Below are positions 32,101-44,340 of a stretch of DNA of 64,000 bases, in pieces. The number at the start of each line of letters is the position of its first letter. The first letter of the stretch is position 1. This DNA is from Campylorhamphus procurvoides. Its lineage: Eukaryota > Chordata > Aves > Passeriformes > Dendrocolaptidae. A program made the position numbers and the translations under genes. The notes below the pieces were generated by a model. It saw only the letters and a program-made list of their open reading frames with translations. It searched no databases and was not told where the DNA came from. The stretch is from contig WBMV01004161.1 in NCBI GenBank assembly GCA_013396655.1, positions 7,255-71,254 of the forward strand, written 5' to 3'.

Positions 32101-35100
32101 ACCAAAAAGGAGAGGGCTTGTTTGCACAGCAGCCGAGTTAACAAAGCGTGCAAAGTCCCAAGCACTGGTGTCTGCCTGCCTCAGGTCCAGAGGCCTCTGC
32201 TCACACTGACATCAGGGCACCTCAGCTCTCTTCAGGGCTTTGCACCTTCTGTGGGGTCCTGTCAAATGTCCTGGGTGTTCCCATGTAGATGTGGCTCTGG
32301 TGGGGTTGTGCAGCAATGACGCACATTTCTCCTGGATCAAGCACAGGCTCCTGGCCACCACTGAGCTGTGACTCAGCTCTGAGTTTGATTAGGTCCTGAT
32401 AAGATGATTAGTTTCTTTTTTTTTTCCCCTAGATTAAAGAAAGTGGAGACAGCATGGAGTTATAACTGGGCAGAAAACTTATGTATTAGAATAATTTTTT
32501 ACCAAGAAACATCCAAGTGAATTTTCATGTAGCATTTTTGATTCATTGCTTGCCAGGAAATCAGACTGTGTTTCCAGATAGCATCTGGCCAGTGGGGGAT
32601 TTGTTACTGCAGGCTGCCTTCTGTCTGAGGATGCTTGTGTATAGCATTGGAGGCCTGGAGTTAGGCTCTTGTTCTGCCCGAGTGCCACTGAAGTGAGGAT
32701 AAAACATTCCTGCAAGCTGCTCCTGGAACCTTGACCTCCCTGCAGTGAGGTACAGTGTGTGGAAGAGAGCTCAAAACTGCCAGCGTGCAGTGTGCTTGTC
32801 TTTGCCAGTTCGGCTGTGCCTAGGGAGCCATTCCCATTACAGCCTATTGCCCAGCTGCTGGGAGCTGTGCCCACGAGCTGGGACGGCTGGGAGGGTGCTT
32901 GGCAACTTGCTCTGCTTCATCTGCATCTGGTGCCTGAGTAAGCCATGGAGGAATCATCTCTGAAGGGGGCTCCCTCAGAATGATGGCAGGTATCAGCTTA
33001 GGAGTGGGTTGGTTATCATTAGAACGTATTGTTTCCATTTGAATTTCTCAAACCAGTTTCCCGTCAGCGGGTTTGGTTGTGCCATTGTTCATTAAAAGCT
33101 CCCACAATCAGATATCTGCTTCTGTGCAACGACAGCCCCTTCTGAAACTCCCCTGCAATAGGAAGGATAAGCAGCAGCTGGGCTTGCTTTCATCTCACAG
33201 GAATGGCTGCTGGCCTTTCCCTGGAGCAGCCTGTAACCTCTTTGAATCCTTTGAAGATTTTTAGGCCATGTTTCACAGTGTGTCATCAGTGCTTCCACCC
33301 GAGTCCTGGCAGAGATGTGTGGACAAAGGCCCCTTCTCCGTCCTTACCCCATGCACAGCTGGTCAGCTCTCACATCCAGGTAGTGATTTGGCTGTGTCTG
33401 AGCAGTCTTCCCTGACACTCCCTGAAGTTGTTATCCCGCCAAGAGTAATTACAGAAAGACCTCCCTTTCTCTGTCTTGGTGAGGGTTGGACTGCAGCAGT
33501 GGAGGCTGTGGAGAAAAGCCTTCCAGACACTTCTATTTCTGTCTTGCAGACAGATGCTCCAGTTGCGTTTGGCAGAACCAGCAGAAGGTGCTTGTCTGTG
33601 CAGTGTCTGTGAACTGTGGGCTTGATTTTTCAGATGCTTATTAATGTTTTTTTGATGAAATGTTGGTAGAAGCAGCTACTCTGCTTTTCCCTAGAGCAAC
33701 ATAAATATTCCAGACTTTGTTTTCCACTTAAAACTTTAATTTCTTGCTAAAAAGATGTTTTCCTACCAGAAATCAAGCACAGGGCAGCTCAGCCTGCTTT
33801 TTTTTGCCTTTGCCTTCAACCTCTCCAAAATATTCACCAGAATTCTGTTCGAAGTTGTCAAATCTGTTTTTTAACTCTCTAATAAATAACTCCATAATAA
33901 ATGGCTTCAGAGTAATTCTTATGCCCTCTTTGTGTTCCTTACAGACAGGGAATGGGGGAGCAAGGGCATGGCTTTGCTCCTGTGCCCTGGGAGTGGCTGG
34001 TGCAGGTGCAGCTCTGCAGTTCTACAGAGGCTGATGGCTCACAGCAGATGGCTCACAGTGCTGCAGGGTCCTTAGCAAATTTTCTCCTTTAGAGATTCAT
34101 CTTTATGAATTACTCCTGCACTGCAAAATGTCTCAGTTGGCCTCCCTTGGCTTTCCCTGGAGCCTGTGAGCTGGGCTGGACCTCCATCCTAGGCAGTAGA
34201 TGCCACAGGGTGTGGTGGCCCTTTTTCTGCCAGAACATCTGTCAGGAGAGAAGGGATGCTGGGTGTGCCTCTGTCCCTGAGTCAGGGACGCAGAACAAAG
34301 CTTGCCTTAGTGTCCCTACTGGGAGCCAGCCTGGGGAGCAGCAGCTGCAGTTCAGAAAATTCTTGATATCGATGGTGCTGAAAAAAAGGGCAAAAAAAAT
34401 CAAGTTTTTACTTTCTCGCCTGAAACCAGCTCATACACACTGATGCAGCGAGTCATAAATTGTGTTAGCAGAGAGTCAAACAGCGTGTCCTTGTCCCTAA
34501 GGCAGCAGGGCCCTGTGCAGCACTTCCCAGTGTGACCAGGCTGCCCAGAGCTGTGCTCCTGCTGGTGCCACGTGCCACACCACCCTCACCAGCACGGCTG
34601 GGGTGCAATCCCGTTTATCTGGCCAAAGCACAGCTTGCTTCACACACTTGGAGGGCGAGGGCGTGCTGCTGTGCTTGTAGTGGCTGCATTATCCCACCAC
34701 TTCAGCTCTCACAGTTTCACTCCTGCCGCCTGCAAAGGCCAGTGGTGCTGACACAGCCACACTGAGCTTGTGCTGTACCCTAGCACAGGCATCCTGTTTC
34801 CAAAACAGCTGGTGCCACACTGTACTCTTCAGCATCCTTGTTCCCAAGGGAAAAACACAGAGAGCACAAGAACCAGGGCAAAATGGGATAGAGCAGAGAG
34901 ATGGGAATATTCCTTCCCTCTTTTAAATTAGAAATGTTGAAAAATCCAGTCTGGAAAGCAGACAGGAAAGAATGGTAGGACCTGGTCTCCAAACCCCAGG
35001 CAACATGGAGAGCAGCCTTTGCTCAGCCAGCTGGGTGCAGGGAGTAGTGTGTGTCTGTCCAGCACCTCCTGTGGTTTCCTGACACTGTGACTCCTACTGT

Positions 35101-35858
35101 CTGGGAATGGCTGGGCAGCCCATCACCACTGCCCAGACTTCACTCCCATCTATACCCGCTGACAGAAGAGCTCTCCTGCCTCTTCCTAGAGCTTTCCAGC
35201 AAAACACACCCTGCAGGGCACGATTTAGGGTGTTCTCTCAGAGGAGACCCCTCCATCCAGCCTTATGCAGCAGGCACAGTCTCTGCCAGAGGGATGTGTG
35301 AGTGCCTGGCGAGGCAGCTGCACCCACTGACCTCATGGTTTTTATAGGCTCCAGCTCCCCTCACCCCACTCGAACAGTGACGGGGCTGATTAATGTTATT
35401 TGAGTCTTCAGGACACCCACGGGTGGAAAAATCCAAAAGAGGCAAAGACAAAGACCTGGTAGCATGCACAGACACATTGCAAAACCACTGGTTGACAGCT
35501 GTCAGTGCCAAATGCCCCCCATGCCCATGCTGGGAGGTGCCACTCTGGGGGTGCTGTGCTTCACAGGCTGTTCCCTCCCGCATGGTGGGTGTTATGACTC
35601 AGCCCAGTCTCCTATTTCCATCTCCCAGTGACTTCGCATGCAAGTAGTGGATATATTTGCAGTTTTGGCATTGCAGAGAACAAGTTCATGTCCTCGATCC
35701 ATCTCAACTGGCCTCCTCCACATCAGTGATCAAGGGACTGCCGGTCCCATTAAGGCTAAAGTTATACGTTCACAGCCAAAAAATAAAGGAAGAAAGCACA
35801 CAAAGGCTGAAAAGTATTGCTAATACAGAGCAGCCACAGCTGTCTGGACACCACACAT

Positions 35859-36443
35859 TGAGATACTGATATCAAGTCCCTCCATATACCAACCAAACTT
35901 TGCTATTCCTTTTCCAGTTGTTAACCAGTAGCTATAGATAGAGAGCCACAATTAAGCAATTGCATCATGAACACTGGCTAATCTTGGAGCCTAATCATTT
36001 GTTTTAAGGAAGAGGGAAGGACAATCCCAAGAGTAATGGACTGTCTGGACAACAGCCACCAGACGTGAAGTCAGCAGGACTGAGCAATAACTGGGGGAAA
36101 GGTAATTCCAGCAGTAGAAGGTCTGACCCATGGCCACCTACTCAAAACAGACCCCAGACTCAAATGGAGAGACAAACTAATTAGCATGAGAAGTGAAAGA
36201 TACAACCAGCAAACAGGAGTTTGAGTACTAATTAATAAAGAAGCTAAGCAATCTGTAACTGATGAATACCAATGCCTTTGTTGGTTAAAATGTATAAATA
36301 GTGTGAAGTTCTAATGATTGGGGAACCAGCCTTTTGTGGGTTACCAGCCAGCTCCCTGCTTTGCAGAAACTAGAATAAAAAATAGAAATATGTCCCCTCA
36401 GTGTGTGAATCGGCACTGTGCACTGGGTAACAAGCCCGGACAA
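35859..36443 (+). mobile_element. Probable retroviral LTR, boundaries uncertain
   Basis: The segment has the order expected of an LTR: an A-rich U3-like part, a TATA box (TATAAATAG at 36293-36301), a poly(A) signal (AATAAA at 36373-36378) about 80 bases later, and a U5-like part ending GGACAACA. It could begin at TG 35859. I could not find a matching target-site duplication, so the ends are guesses. No retroviral coding sequence follows. Confidence 0.4.
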
Positions 36444-38078
36444 CACCACCATTAGGCTGGTGGTGGATCTGGCTTGCACCTGATGACATCCACAGTGACC
36501 CCAAGGGGAAACTCCCAGGCTGGGGCCTGCCTGGGGCCCACTGAGGTCAGCTCTGCCTCTCTCACCCCAGAGAGGTACCCGCATTGCTGGCATCACTCTC
36601 TTTGTGCCTGCCATGCCTTCATGTGCTGTGGTCACCCAAGGAACCCCTCATCCAGCAGCTGCTTCTTTACCCCAAGTGCTGCCAGGTCTGAGTAGCCCAA
36701 GCCCACCTTGCTGTTATGCCAGGTGGGCTGCCAAAGGATCCTTGTGCAGGCTCATCACCTGTGAGGGCTCAGGGGCTGCTGAGGAGTGGCTCTGACCATG
36801 CAGCCTGGCCCCATCTTGCAGAAGCAATACGAAGGCATAAGCTGAGGAAGGAGCAGCCTCCTCAGTGTGTAAAGAGGCTCAGCCACTCTCCCAACACTTG
36901 GACCCCAGCTAAGCCCTCACTGGCTCCTGGGAAAGTCCTGACGGACAAGTGGAGCCACATCCCCTGGCCATGCTGAGACAGGGAGGGAGCAGGGGTGAGG
37001 TTGCAGCCAGCCAGGCTGCCTGGAGACCTGTGGTCACGTTCCCCAGAGAGTAGGATGGGCATACCTGTCCTCCTGCAGCAAAGGGGAGCTCCAGGCACCC
37101 CAGGCACCAGAACCTCATGTGGGACATCAAAGTGGCTGAGGAATGTACACAATGCAAATGAGCCATACCTCAGAGCTGGTGCTTAACCACAGCTGGGTGT
37201 CTGCCTGTGCTGTGGGATAAGCCCATGGGTCACTTTCTGAAGCTGCTTGATTGAACTGAGAGATGCTCGTGGTCCACACCAGGGCTTTGTTCCCACCATC
37301 AGGGCAGATGTGTCCAGTCAGGCATGGAGCCAGCATTGTGGAAGCATGTCCTGCATGGTCCTGAGGTATTGATGGAGACTGGGAGAGGAGCAGAGAACAG
37401 CTTCCATGGGCTCCTTTGCTGGCATCATGGCAAGGACACACACTTCTATTTCCTTGAGCACTTCATGGCTCTCGCTTTTGCTCCTAGTAAAAGGGAACAT
37501 GTGACAAATGGAAGCACAGGCCTGATTGCCCAAATACTAGATTGTCCAGGCAACAAAGGAGCAGTTTGGCACCCCCAGTGACTGCTCACTCACTGCTCTC
37601 ATTCCTATTCCTGTAATTGTTTTTTGTTCTGATATTGAACTTGGAGGAAGCTCAAAGCCCGTTAGTCACGGCTTCTTCCCTCTGGGGTTTTGATGGTTTG
37701 TTGGTTAATGTTTTCTGAAAATAGTAACCACATGGGAAAACGTGATCCCTAGCCAGAGGATGGGCTTGGATGACTTTGACCATCACACATTTTTAGAAGA
37801 ACAAGATTTCCTGTTCCTGCAGAAATACGTCCTTGGTCTTGTGTTCCTCTCTCTGCTGGGAAGGTGTCAGTGCTGTGGGGCCAAGCTTGCCCCGTCACTA
37901 TGCAGTGAGGGCACCATGCCTGTGATCCCAGTGTCCTGGGGCATGAGCATGCTCTGGCCATGGGTCTGTGTTTCCTTTCAGTGTCACAGGTGAGAGGGAG
38001 GAGCTGGAGCTGCTTTTCAAACTGAAACTGGGGCAATAGAGAAGTACCAAGGATTTATTTCAAAGAGCAGAGCATGGA

Positions 38079-38170
38079 GGCATGTCTGGAGCATGTCTAA
38101 GGCATGCCTGGAGCATGTTTGAGGCATGTCTTGGGCAGGTCTGAGGCATGTCTGGGTCATGCCTGAGGCA
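38079..38170. repeat. 11-bp minisatellite, about 8 copies
   Basis: Units of 11 bp close to GGCATGTCTGG run without spacing changes from 38079 through 38166, followed by a partial copy. Units alternate between a GG start and AG or GT start, so a 22-bp higher order is possible. The unit is not a multiple of three, so it is not a coding repeat. Confidence 0.9.
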
Positions 38171-39410
38171 CATTTGCTCACTGGCAGGGTAATGGTGCTG
38201 CCTGCCCCCTTGTGCTGCTGGGGAGCAGGCTGCCCCACCTCCTTTAAAGTCTGGAGAAACCCAGGGGCTGAGTGAGGAGGAGGAAGTGCACCTGCTGTCA
38301 GCCCCGCAGGAAAAAGCCCATGCCTTTCAGAGGGTTCACAGGCAGCTGGGGCTCTGGGAGGCTGTAGCTGTTCTCCTGTGGCACAGATGGGGGTTCCTAA
38401 AGCCCCCTTTTGCTGCACTGCCCAGCTGGGAGATGGGGCTCAGGCTGTCCCTCTGGAGCAGGTGTGCTGTGTGTTCCCTGAGCTGCAGGTGTCCTTGTTC
38501 ACAGCATCAGTCCTGGGGGTTGTTGCACTCACAGCAAAAAAACCCAGGGGCAGGTGTAGCAGCCCCATTTGGCATCACTGCCAAATCCAGAGCTGCCAGG
38601 GCCAGGGAGGCAGCAGGGAGCTGAGCCTGAGCTGGGCACACACCACAGCCGGCCACAAAGGGAGAGGAGAGGGAGGGAGCAGCATCACTGAACAGATGGC
38701 CAACTACTGGGCTACACCATGAGCATGACAGCATGACAGGCTGAGCATGACTGCCAAGAAGCATCTCTTGGATGCTGATGTCACATTACGTCCCTCACAG
38801 CCCCTGTGGCCCACTATGGGCACTATGAGATCCTCACTGACTGTGCAAGCGAATGGCCATGGGGCTGTGGGACCAGCCCGTGATGTGCTGCTACATCAGG
38901 CTCCATGTCTCTGTGCACGGGTCCTTTGGAGATCCCCTGGCACCTTGGGCAACCCATGGTGGCTGTGTGAGGCTGAGGCAGGGGGAAAAGGGACACCAGG
39001 AATGGCTGGGGCTGCCACCACAGCTGTCTCTGTCAGGGAAATTCCTTGGCAGTTAGCAACATCTTTACACACCCTAATCTGTGGTTTCCTGCTCTCTTTA
39101 TAAGTGAGTTTTCTATTAAAAGCACAGCATTTAAAGTCCAATTTCCTCCTGAGATCATCAGGCAGAAACCCATCTCTTTTCAGACACAAAGGCTCATGTG
39201 TGTCCTTGGCATGTTCCAGTTCCTACAGGCCCCCAGCAAAGAGCTTGCCCAGGGAGGGAGTCTGGGAGGTCTCACTTGGCACAAAGATGCTGCTTTTCCT
39301 CTTGTTGGGCTGGGCCCAGTGAATTACATGTCCATGGAATAACAGAGAGGATTCAGCAGTGTCTAGGTAAATGAGATCTTGATCTTTATGTGCCTCCTGC
39401 TACATTTTTT

Positions 39411-40390
39411 TCACAGGATCACAGAATCAATTAGGTTGGAAAAGACCTTTGTGAGTCCAACCTATGACTGAACACCACCATGTCAACTAGATCATGACAC
39501 AAAGTGCCACATCCAGTGTTTCCTTAAACACCTCTGGGGATGGTGACTCCACCAGCTCCCTGGGCAGTCCATTACAATATCTAATCATCCTTTCTGTCAA
39601 GAAATTCCTTCTAATGTTCAACGTAAACCTTGCTTGGTGAAGCTTAAGACTATGCCCTCTTGTCCTGCCATTAGTAGCCTGGGAGAGGAGGTTGGCCCCG
39701 ACCTGGCTATAACCTCCTTTCAGGTAGTTCTAGAGGGTGATAAGGTCACCCTGAGTGTCCTTTTCTCCAGGCTGAACAACACTGATTTCTGGGAGACACC
39801 AACACTGACTGGATGCAGCACCATTCACCACCACACTCTGGGCCCAGCCATTCAGCCAGATCTTAACCCAGCCAAGAGTGCACCTGTCCAAGCCATGGAC
39901 TGCCAGCCTTTCCAGGAGTATCCCATGGGAGATTGTGTCAAACACTTTGCTGAAATCTAGGTAGACACATCCACAGTCTTTCCTTCATCCACAAGGTGTG
40001 TCACCTGGTCATAAAATGCATTCAGGTGGGTCGGGCACAACCAGGCTTTCCTAAGCCAGTGCTGACTGGGTCTGATCCCTTGGTCATCCTGTATGTGCTG
40101 TGTGATCACCTCAAAATCACCTGCTCCATAACCTTGCCAGGCATGGAGGTCAGGCTGACAGCTCCTCAAATCTTCCTTCCAGCCTTTCTTGTGGATGGGT
40201 GTCACACTGGCCAACTTCCAGTCATCTGGGATCTTCCCAGTTAGCCAGGACTGACAACAAATGACGCAATGATAAATGGTGATAAATGATGGACCATGAT
40301 TTAGCAAGCTCTTCCATCAGCTCACTCGGTGCCCTAGGACAAAGTCTGTCTGGTCCCACTGGTCATGTGGATTCAGACTCATCCCAGTGA
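39411..40390 (-). pseudogene. CR1 LINE fragment with broken reverse transcriptase
   Basis: The element runs on the minus strand, with its 3' tail at 39411 (CACAGGATCACAGAATCA on the + strand). Minus-strand frames at 39957-40307 and 39730-39945 carry CR1 reverse-transcriptase blocks: IPDDWKLASVTPIHKKG, DDQGIRPSQHWL, then FDTISHGILLERLAVHGLDR and VVVNG. Frameshifts separate them. After VVVNG the sequence passes quickly to the 3' UTR, so the region with the catalytic F/YADD motif is missing. The copy is therefore 5'-truncated, internally deleted and dead. Confidence 0.9.
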
Positions 40391-40800
40391 GTCACAGAAC
40401 TGCAGAGCACAGGAGTTCATCACAGCAGCCCCTGGCCAAGTCGCCCCCCAGACAGCCCCTGGGACATCATATGCAGTGAGAAAGACTCCTCCAAAGCCTG
40501 ACAAAGTCATGATGTAAATGCCTGCAAGACATTGGGGAATTCCTCCAACATGGTGCCCACCAGGACTCGCTCCATGGGTGTGCCGGGGGCTGGAAGTGAC
40601 AGTGGGGATGGCTGGGGCAGAACAGGCTGGCAAAGGGATACTGTGGTCAGCTAAAAGCTTCTCTGAGGGCCCTGCACCCACGAATATGGTCCACAGCAGG
40701 CATCACCCGGCAGGTGCAGGGCAGCAGTTGCCATCCCACTGCCACCTCTCTGTGCATTATTTTCCTGCTGTTTATCTTCTGTTTGGTAACTTGTGTGTGG

Positions 40801-40870
40801 AAAATCATAGAACCATTTCGTTTGGGAAAGACCTTTAAGATCATACAGTTCAGACCTTAACACATTAACT
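40801..40870 (-). mobile_element. Short CR1 3' end fragment
   Basis: AAAATCATAGAACCATTTCG followed by TTTGGGAAAGACCTTTAAGATCAT resembles a CR1 tail in reverse orientation. The resemblance fades after about 70 bases. Confidence 0.6.
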
Positions 40871-42437
40871 TGTCACTGTTTCAGAGGAATTTCACATCCA
40901 GTAACTCCAATGAATTACTGCGGGAACTCACAGGAAACCTGAGAAATACAAATTTATTTCTCCTGCAATCAGCACCAACTGGCCCTGTGTCCTGACAGTG
41001 ATTGATGGCATATGTAAGCTCCAGAGACCAGTGAAATGCTGCTCATTTAGGGCCTTAAATCATTACTCACTGCCGAGACCTGCTGTAAGTGACCTGGCTT
41101 CCCAAATAGTAGCTCACCCATCCATTGAGTTTCCAGTAGTTTGAAATCCACTTTGCTAATTTTATTCTCTCCCTTCCTCCCCCATGGCTTTTTGGAGCAA
41201 ATCAACCCTCATTTGCAAGGCAGTCACCACATGTGGAGTTAAGCTGAGACACTTTTGCTGGGGCTGATTTGAAGCCGGGGAAGGCGCAGTCAGCCAGCCC
41301 AGAGAGTCATCCTGTTTTCCGGCACCGAGGTTTCGCAAGATGGGCCATGCTTTACTGCACACAGCAGTGATTATGTTTGCTTACACTGTTCATCTGCTGG
41401 AGCAGCTGACAGAGAGCAGATCGCCCAGAGACTCTTTGGATTCAGAAGGCGTCCACTTGAAAACAGGTCTAAGAGAAGCATAGAAATCCGGACTGGTGGG
41501 GAGGAGAGGGGAGACAGGCAGTGGTAGGAGCAGGCTTGGCAGTGCCACACTATCAGCTTGGGGTGACATGGACAGGATGCAGCTCGCAGGGCTCTCTCCA
41601 GTGGTTCCCCTGCCACAGCTGTCTCTGTTTTGCTTTTGGGGGCATCACTGGGTTATTTCTCCAGGGAAACTTCTCCCTGTTTCCTATCAGCATGGTGAAA
41701 CTGTTGTAGAAAGCAGCTTGTTATCCTCCTTACATCAAACTCAGCACACAGACAGAAGGACTGGTATTCCTTGCAGAGGTAAGAACTCAAAAATAAGATC
41801 TGCACAAGGAATTTGTGATTTAGGGCACACCAGCTACCCATGGTGCCAGAAAGCTGCTGCTCAGGTGCTCTTGTCTCTCTGATCCTCCAAGTCAGCCCCA
41901 GCTGGGCACGGACACGGGACTCTCTCAGCTCTTTGGCTCCTTTCTGGAGCCTCAGAGCAGTGCTGGGATTTCTAGTCAGGCTTTGAAGCTGATCTCAAGC
42001 AGCCCCTGCAGAGAGGGCAGAATGGAGAATGGCAGTCCAGGGGCAAGGCTGTGTCCCTGCTCTGCAGCCAGTGCTCCTCTCAAGGACCTGCTGTCCAGCA
42101 CAAAGAAACCCTTTGCCCCAGAAGTCTGTCAGCCTCTGACAGGTGGGGCTTTGGTTTTTCGTCTTTAGATTTGTTCAGCAGAATTACAAAAGTCTTGGGG
42201 ATGCAAGCACTGGATTGCTTTGACCCTGGGAAAATAACATCCTTAAATAATGCATTTTTACCCCATACTTAACTTCATATATACTATGTTATTAAAAGAC
42301 TACAAAGGGCTCTGCATGGGGTGGAGAAATGCCACCTATCCACAATGCCCAGCATCAAACCCCACTGCTCAGCTTGAGGGACACTGCTGAGGTGACAGGG
42401 ACCAGCTGGTACCTACTAGCTCTGGGGTCTCTGTCTT

Positions 42438-42830
42438 AGAATCACAGAGTGGCTTTGATTGGAAGGGACCCTAAAGGTCATCTAGTTCCAGCCCTCCTGC
42501 CATGGGCAGGTATGCCTTCCACTAGAACAGGTTGCTCAGAGCTCCATCCAACCTGGCCTTGAACTCTTCCAGGGATGGGGCATCCACAGCTTCTGTGGGC
42601 AAGCTGTGTCAGGGCCTCACCACCCTCACAGTAAAGAATTTATTCCTAATATCTAATATAAACCTGCACTCTTATTTTTGAAGCTGTTCACTCCCCTTTA
42701 TCCTGTCACTACTTTGAAAAAAGTCTCTCTCCATTTTCCTTGTGGGCTCCCTTCAGTTCACAATCAGGTCACCTCAACACCTTCTCTTTCCCAGGCTGAA
42801 CAATTCCACTTCTCCCGGCCTTAGGGGAGC
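42438..42830 (-). mobile_element. CR1 LINE 3' end
   Basis: It starts AGAATCACAGAGTGGC and includes CCAGCCCTCCTGCCATGGGC and CCCAGGCTGAACAATTCC, all characteristic of a reverse-oriented CR1 3' region. It is 5'-truncated. Confidence 0.9.
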
Positions 42831-43379
42831 AATGCTGACCCAGGATTGGGATGTCAGACACAGGGGCTCCCAGACTCCCACTATTGCCCACACCCCAGTT
42901 AATACTTTCAGTGCAAAGCTATGGGGAACTCTGCACATTTAGTTAACCAGAGAGTGACAAAGCTCCTGCCCTGCATCTGCCTCTCGGGCAGCCCTGCAAA
43001 GGTGGCTGAAGGCAAACCAGTTGTGCCTATTTCAGAGGCTGGAGTAGCAGTCCCTCCACCTCTGCTTTCTTCATCCCAGGGTCACTCTGTCGGAGCGAGA
43101 CTCTTTCTGGGTGTGGGGGGAGTTTTTGCTCAGGAAGGGACCCTTGTGTTGCTGGGGCTGCCCATCGTGGTGGGCTCCTGGGAGGCAGCGGGGCTGCCTG
43201 CAGACACACACCCCACCCTAAAAATTTCCAGCTGACTCGAGCGGTTTCAGTTTTTCCATCCCATATTCCGCCCAAGTCATAGCAGTATTGATGATATCGC
43301 AGGGTGGAGAGACATGACTGCGCCACTCCTAGCACTGTGCAGATGACTCCGCCACATTATCAGCTGAACTTCTCTAGGA

Positions 43380-43464
43380 TTTTTTCCTTTTTTTCTTTTT
43401 TCTCTTCTTTTGTTTGGCCACCAGATACCAGAAGTCTTTTTCCAGGAAAAAAAAAGAAAAAAGA
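43380..43464. other. Opposed T-rich and A-rich tracts
   Basis: A T-rich run (43380-43411) is followed 35 bases later by an A-rich run with G interruptions (43446-43464). The two could pair imperfectly. It may be two decayed poly(A) tails in opposite orientation or a simple repeat; no element is recognisable beside them. Confidence 0.45.
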
Positions 43465-44122
43465 CAATTTCTTTGCAGTTAAATTGCAACAAACCCACAT
43501 CACACAAATGCAAGCGGACCAAAAGGCAGCTCTTCCAATGGTCCTACTGGTATGATAAAATTCCAGGGGGACAGTGGTTTTTAAAAATCCCCTCTTCATT
43601 CCAGTGTCACTGTGGGAGTCAGGGTGGGCCATAAGGCAGAGCTAAGGGCATCACAATCTTGAAAGAAGTGTGAGTGTCATGTAAAGCCTCAGGGGCTTTA
43701 TTTTCCAGCACTAAACAGCATCTCTCCGCAGATCTACACTGATTTTGTAGATGGCAAGTGAGCAACTGGTGAGTCATAACCACAAATACCATATATCCAC
43801 TAGCAAAATTAGCCTGCCAGGATTAATGCAACCATGGAAAATTAGTGGAGGAAGTAGAAAAATAACTGGGAGAATCTTTTCCTGAAAGATGGGAAAGTGG
43901 CCATGAAACCTGGCAAAGCACAGTACAAACCATCTGAGATTTGATGGTACCTCACAGCTAGGTCTCCTACAGGTACCACCATGACCCACCATTAATGTGG
44001 GATGGCACACCAGCTCGGAGGAGTGGCCCACTTTCCCCTCTGTCCCAGCCTGCCCAGCCAAGCTGGTGGGCTCGCTCCTATCAGGACTCACACAGCTTTT
44101 GGTGTCCAAGGGAGCTGCCAAG

Positions 44123-44340
44123 CACGAAATCAACTAGGTTGGAAAAGACCACTGAGATCCCCGAGTCCAAGCTTTGGCTTAACACCATCTTGTCTACTAG
44201 ACCATGGCAGTAAGTGCCACATCCAGTCTCTTCCTAAATACCTCCAGGGATGGTGACTCCACCACCTCCCTGGGCAGCCCATTCCAATTCCCAACCACTC
44301 TAAAAGAATTTCTTCCTAATGTCTAACCCAAACCTCCCAT
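44123..44340 (-). mobile_element. CR1 LINE 3' end
   Basis: It starts near GAAATCAACTAGGTTGGAAA and includes GGATGGTGACTCCACCACCT, shared with the copy at 39.4 kb. The two belong to the same or a close CR1 subfamily. Confidence 0.9.

Noticed and set aside
32365..35600. TGACTCAGC motifs at about 32369 and 35594 considered as antioxidant-response elements
   Set aside because: They match only the short core, lie far from PRDX6, and such 7-9-mers are expected several times in 64 kb.
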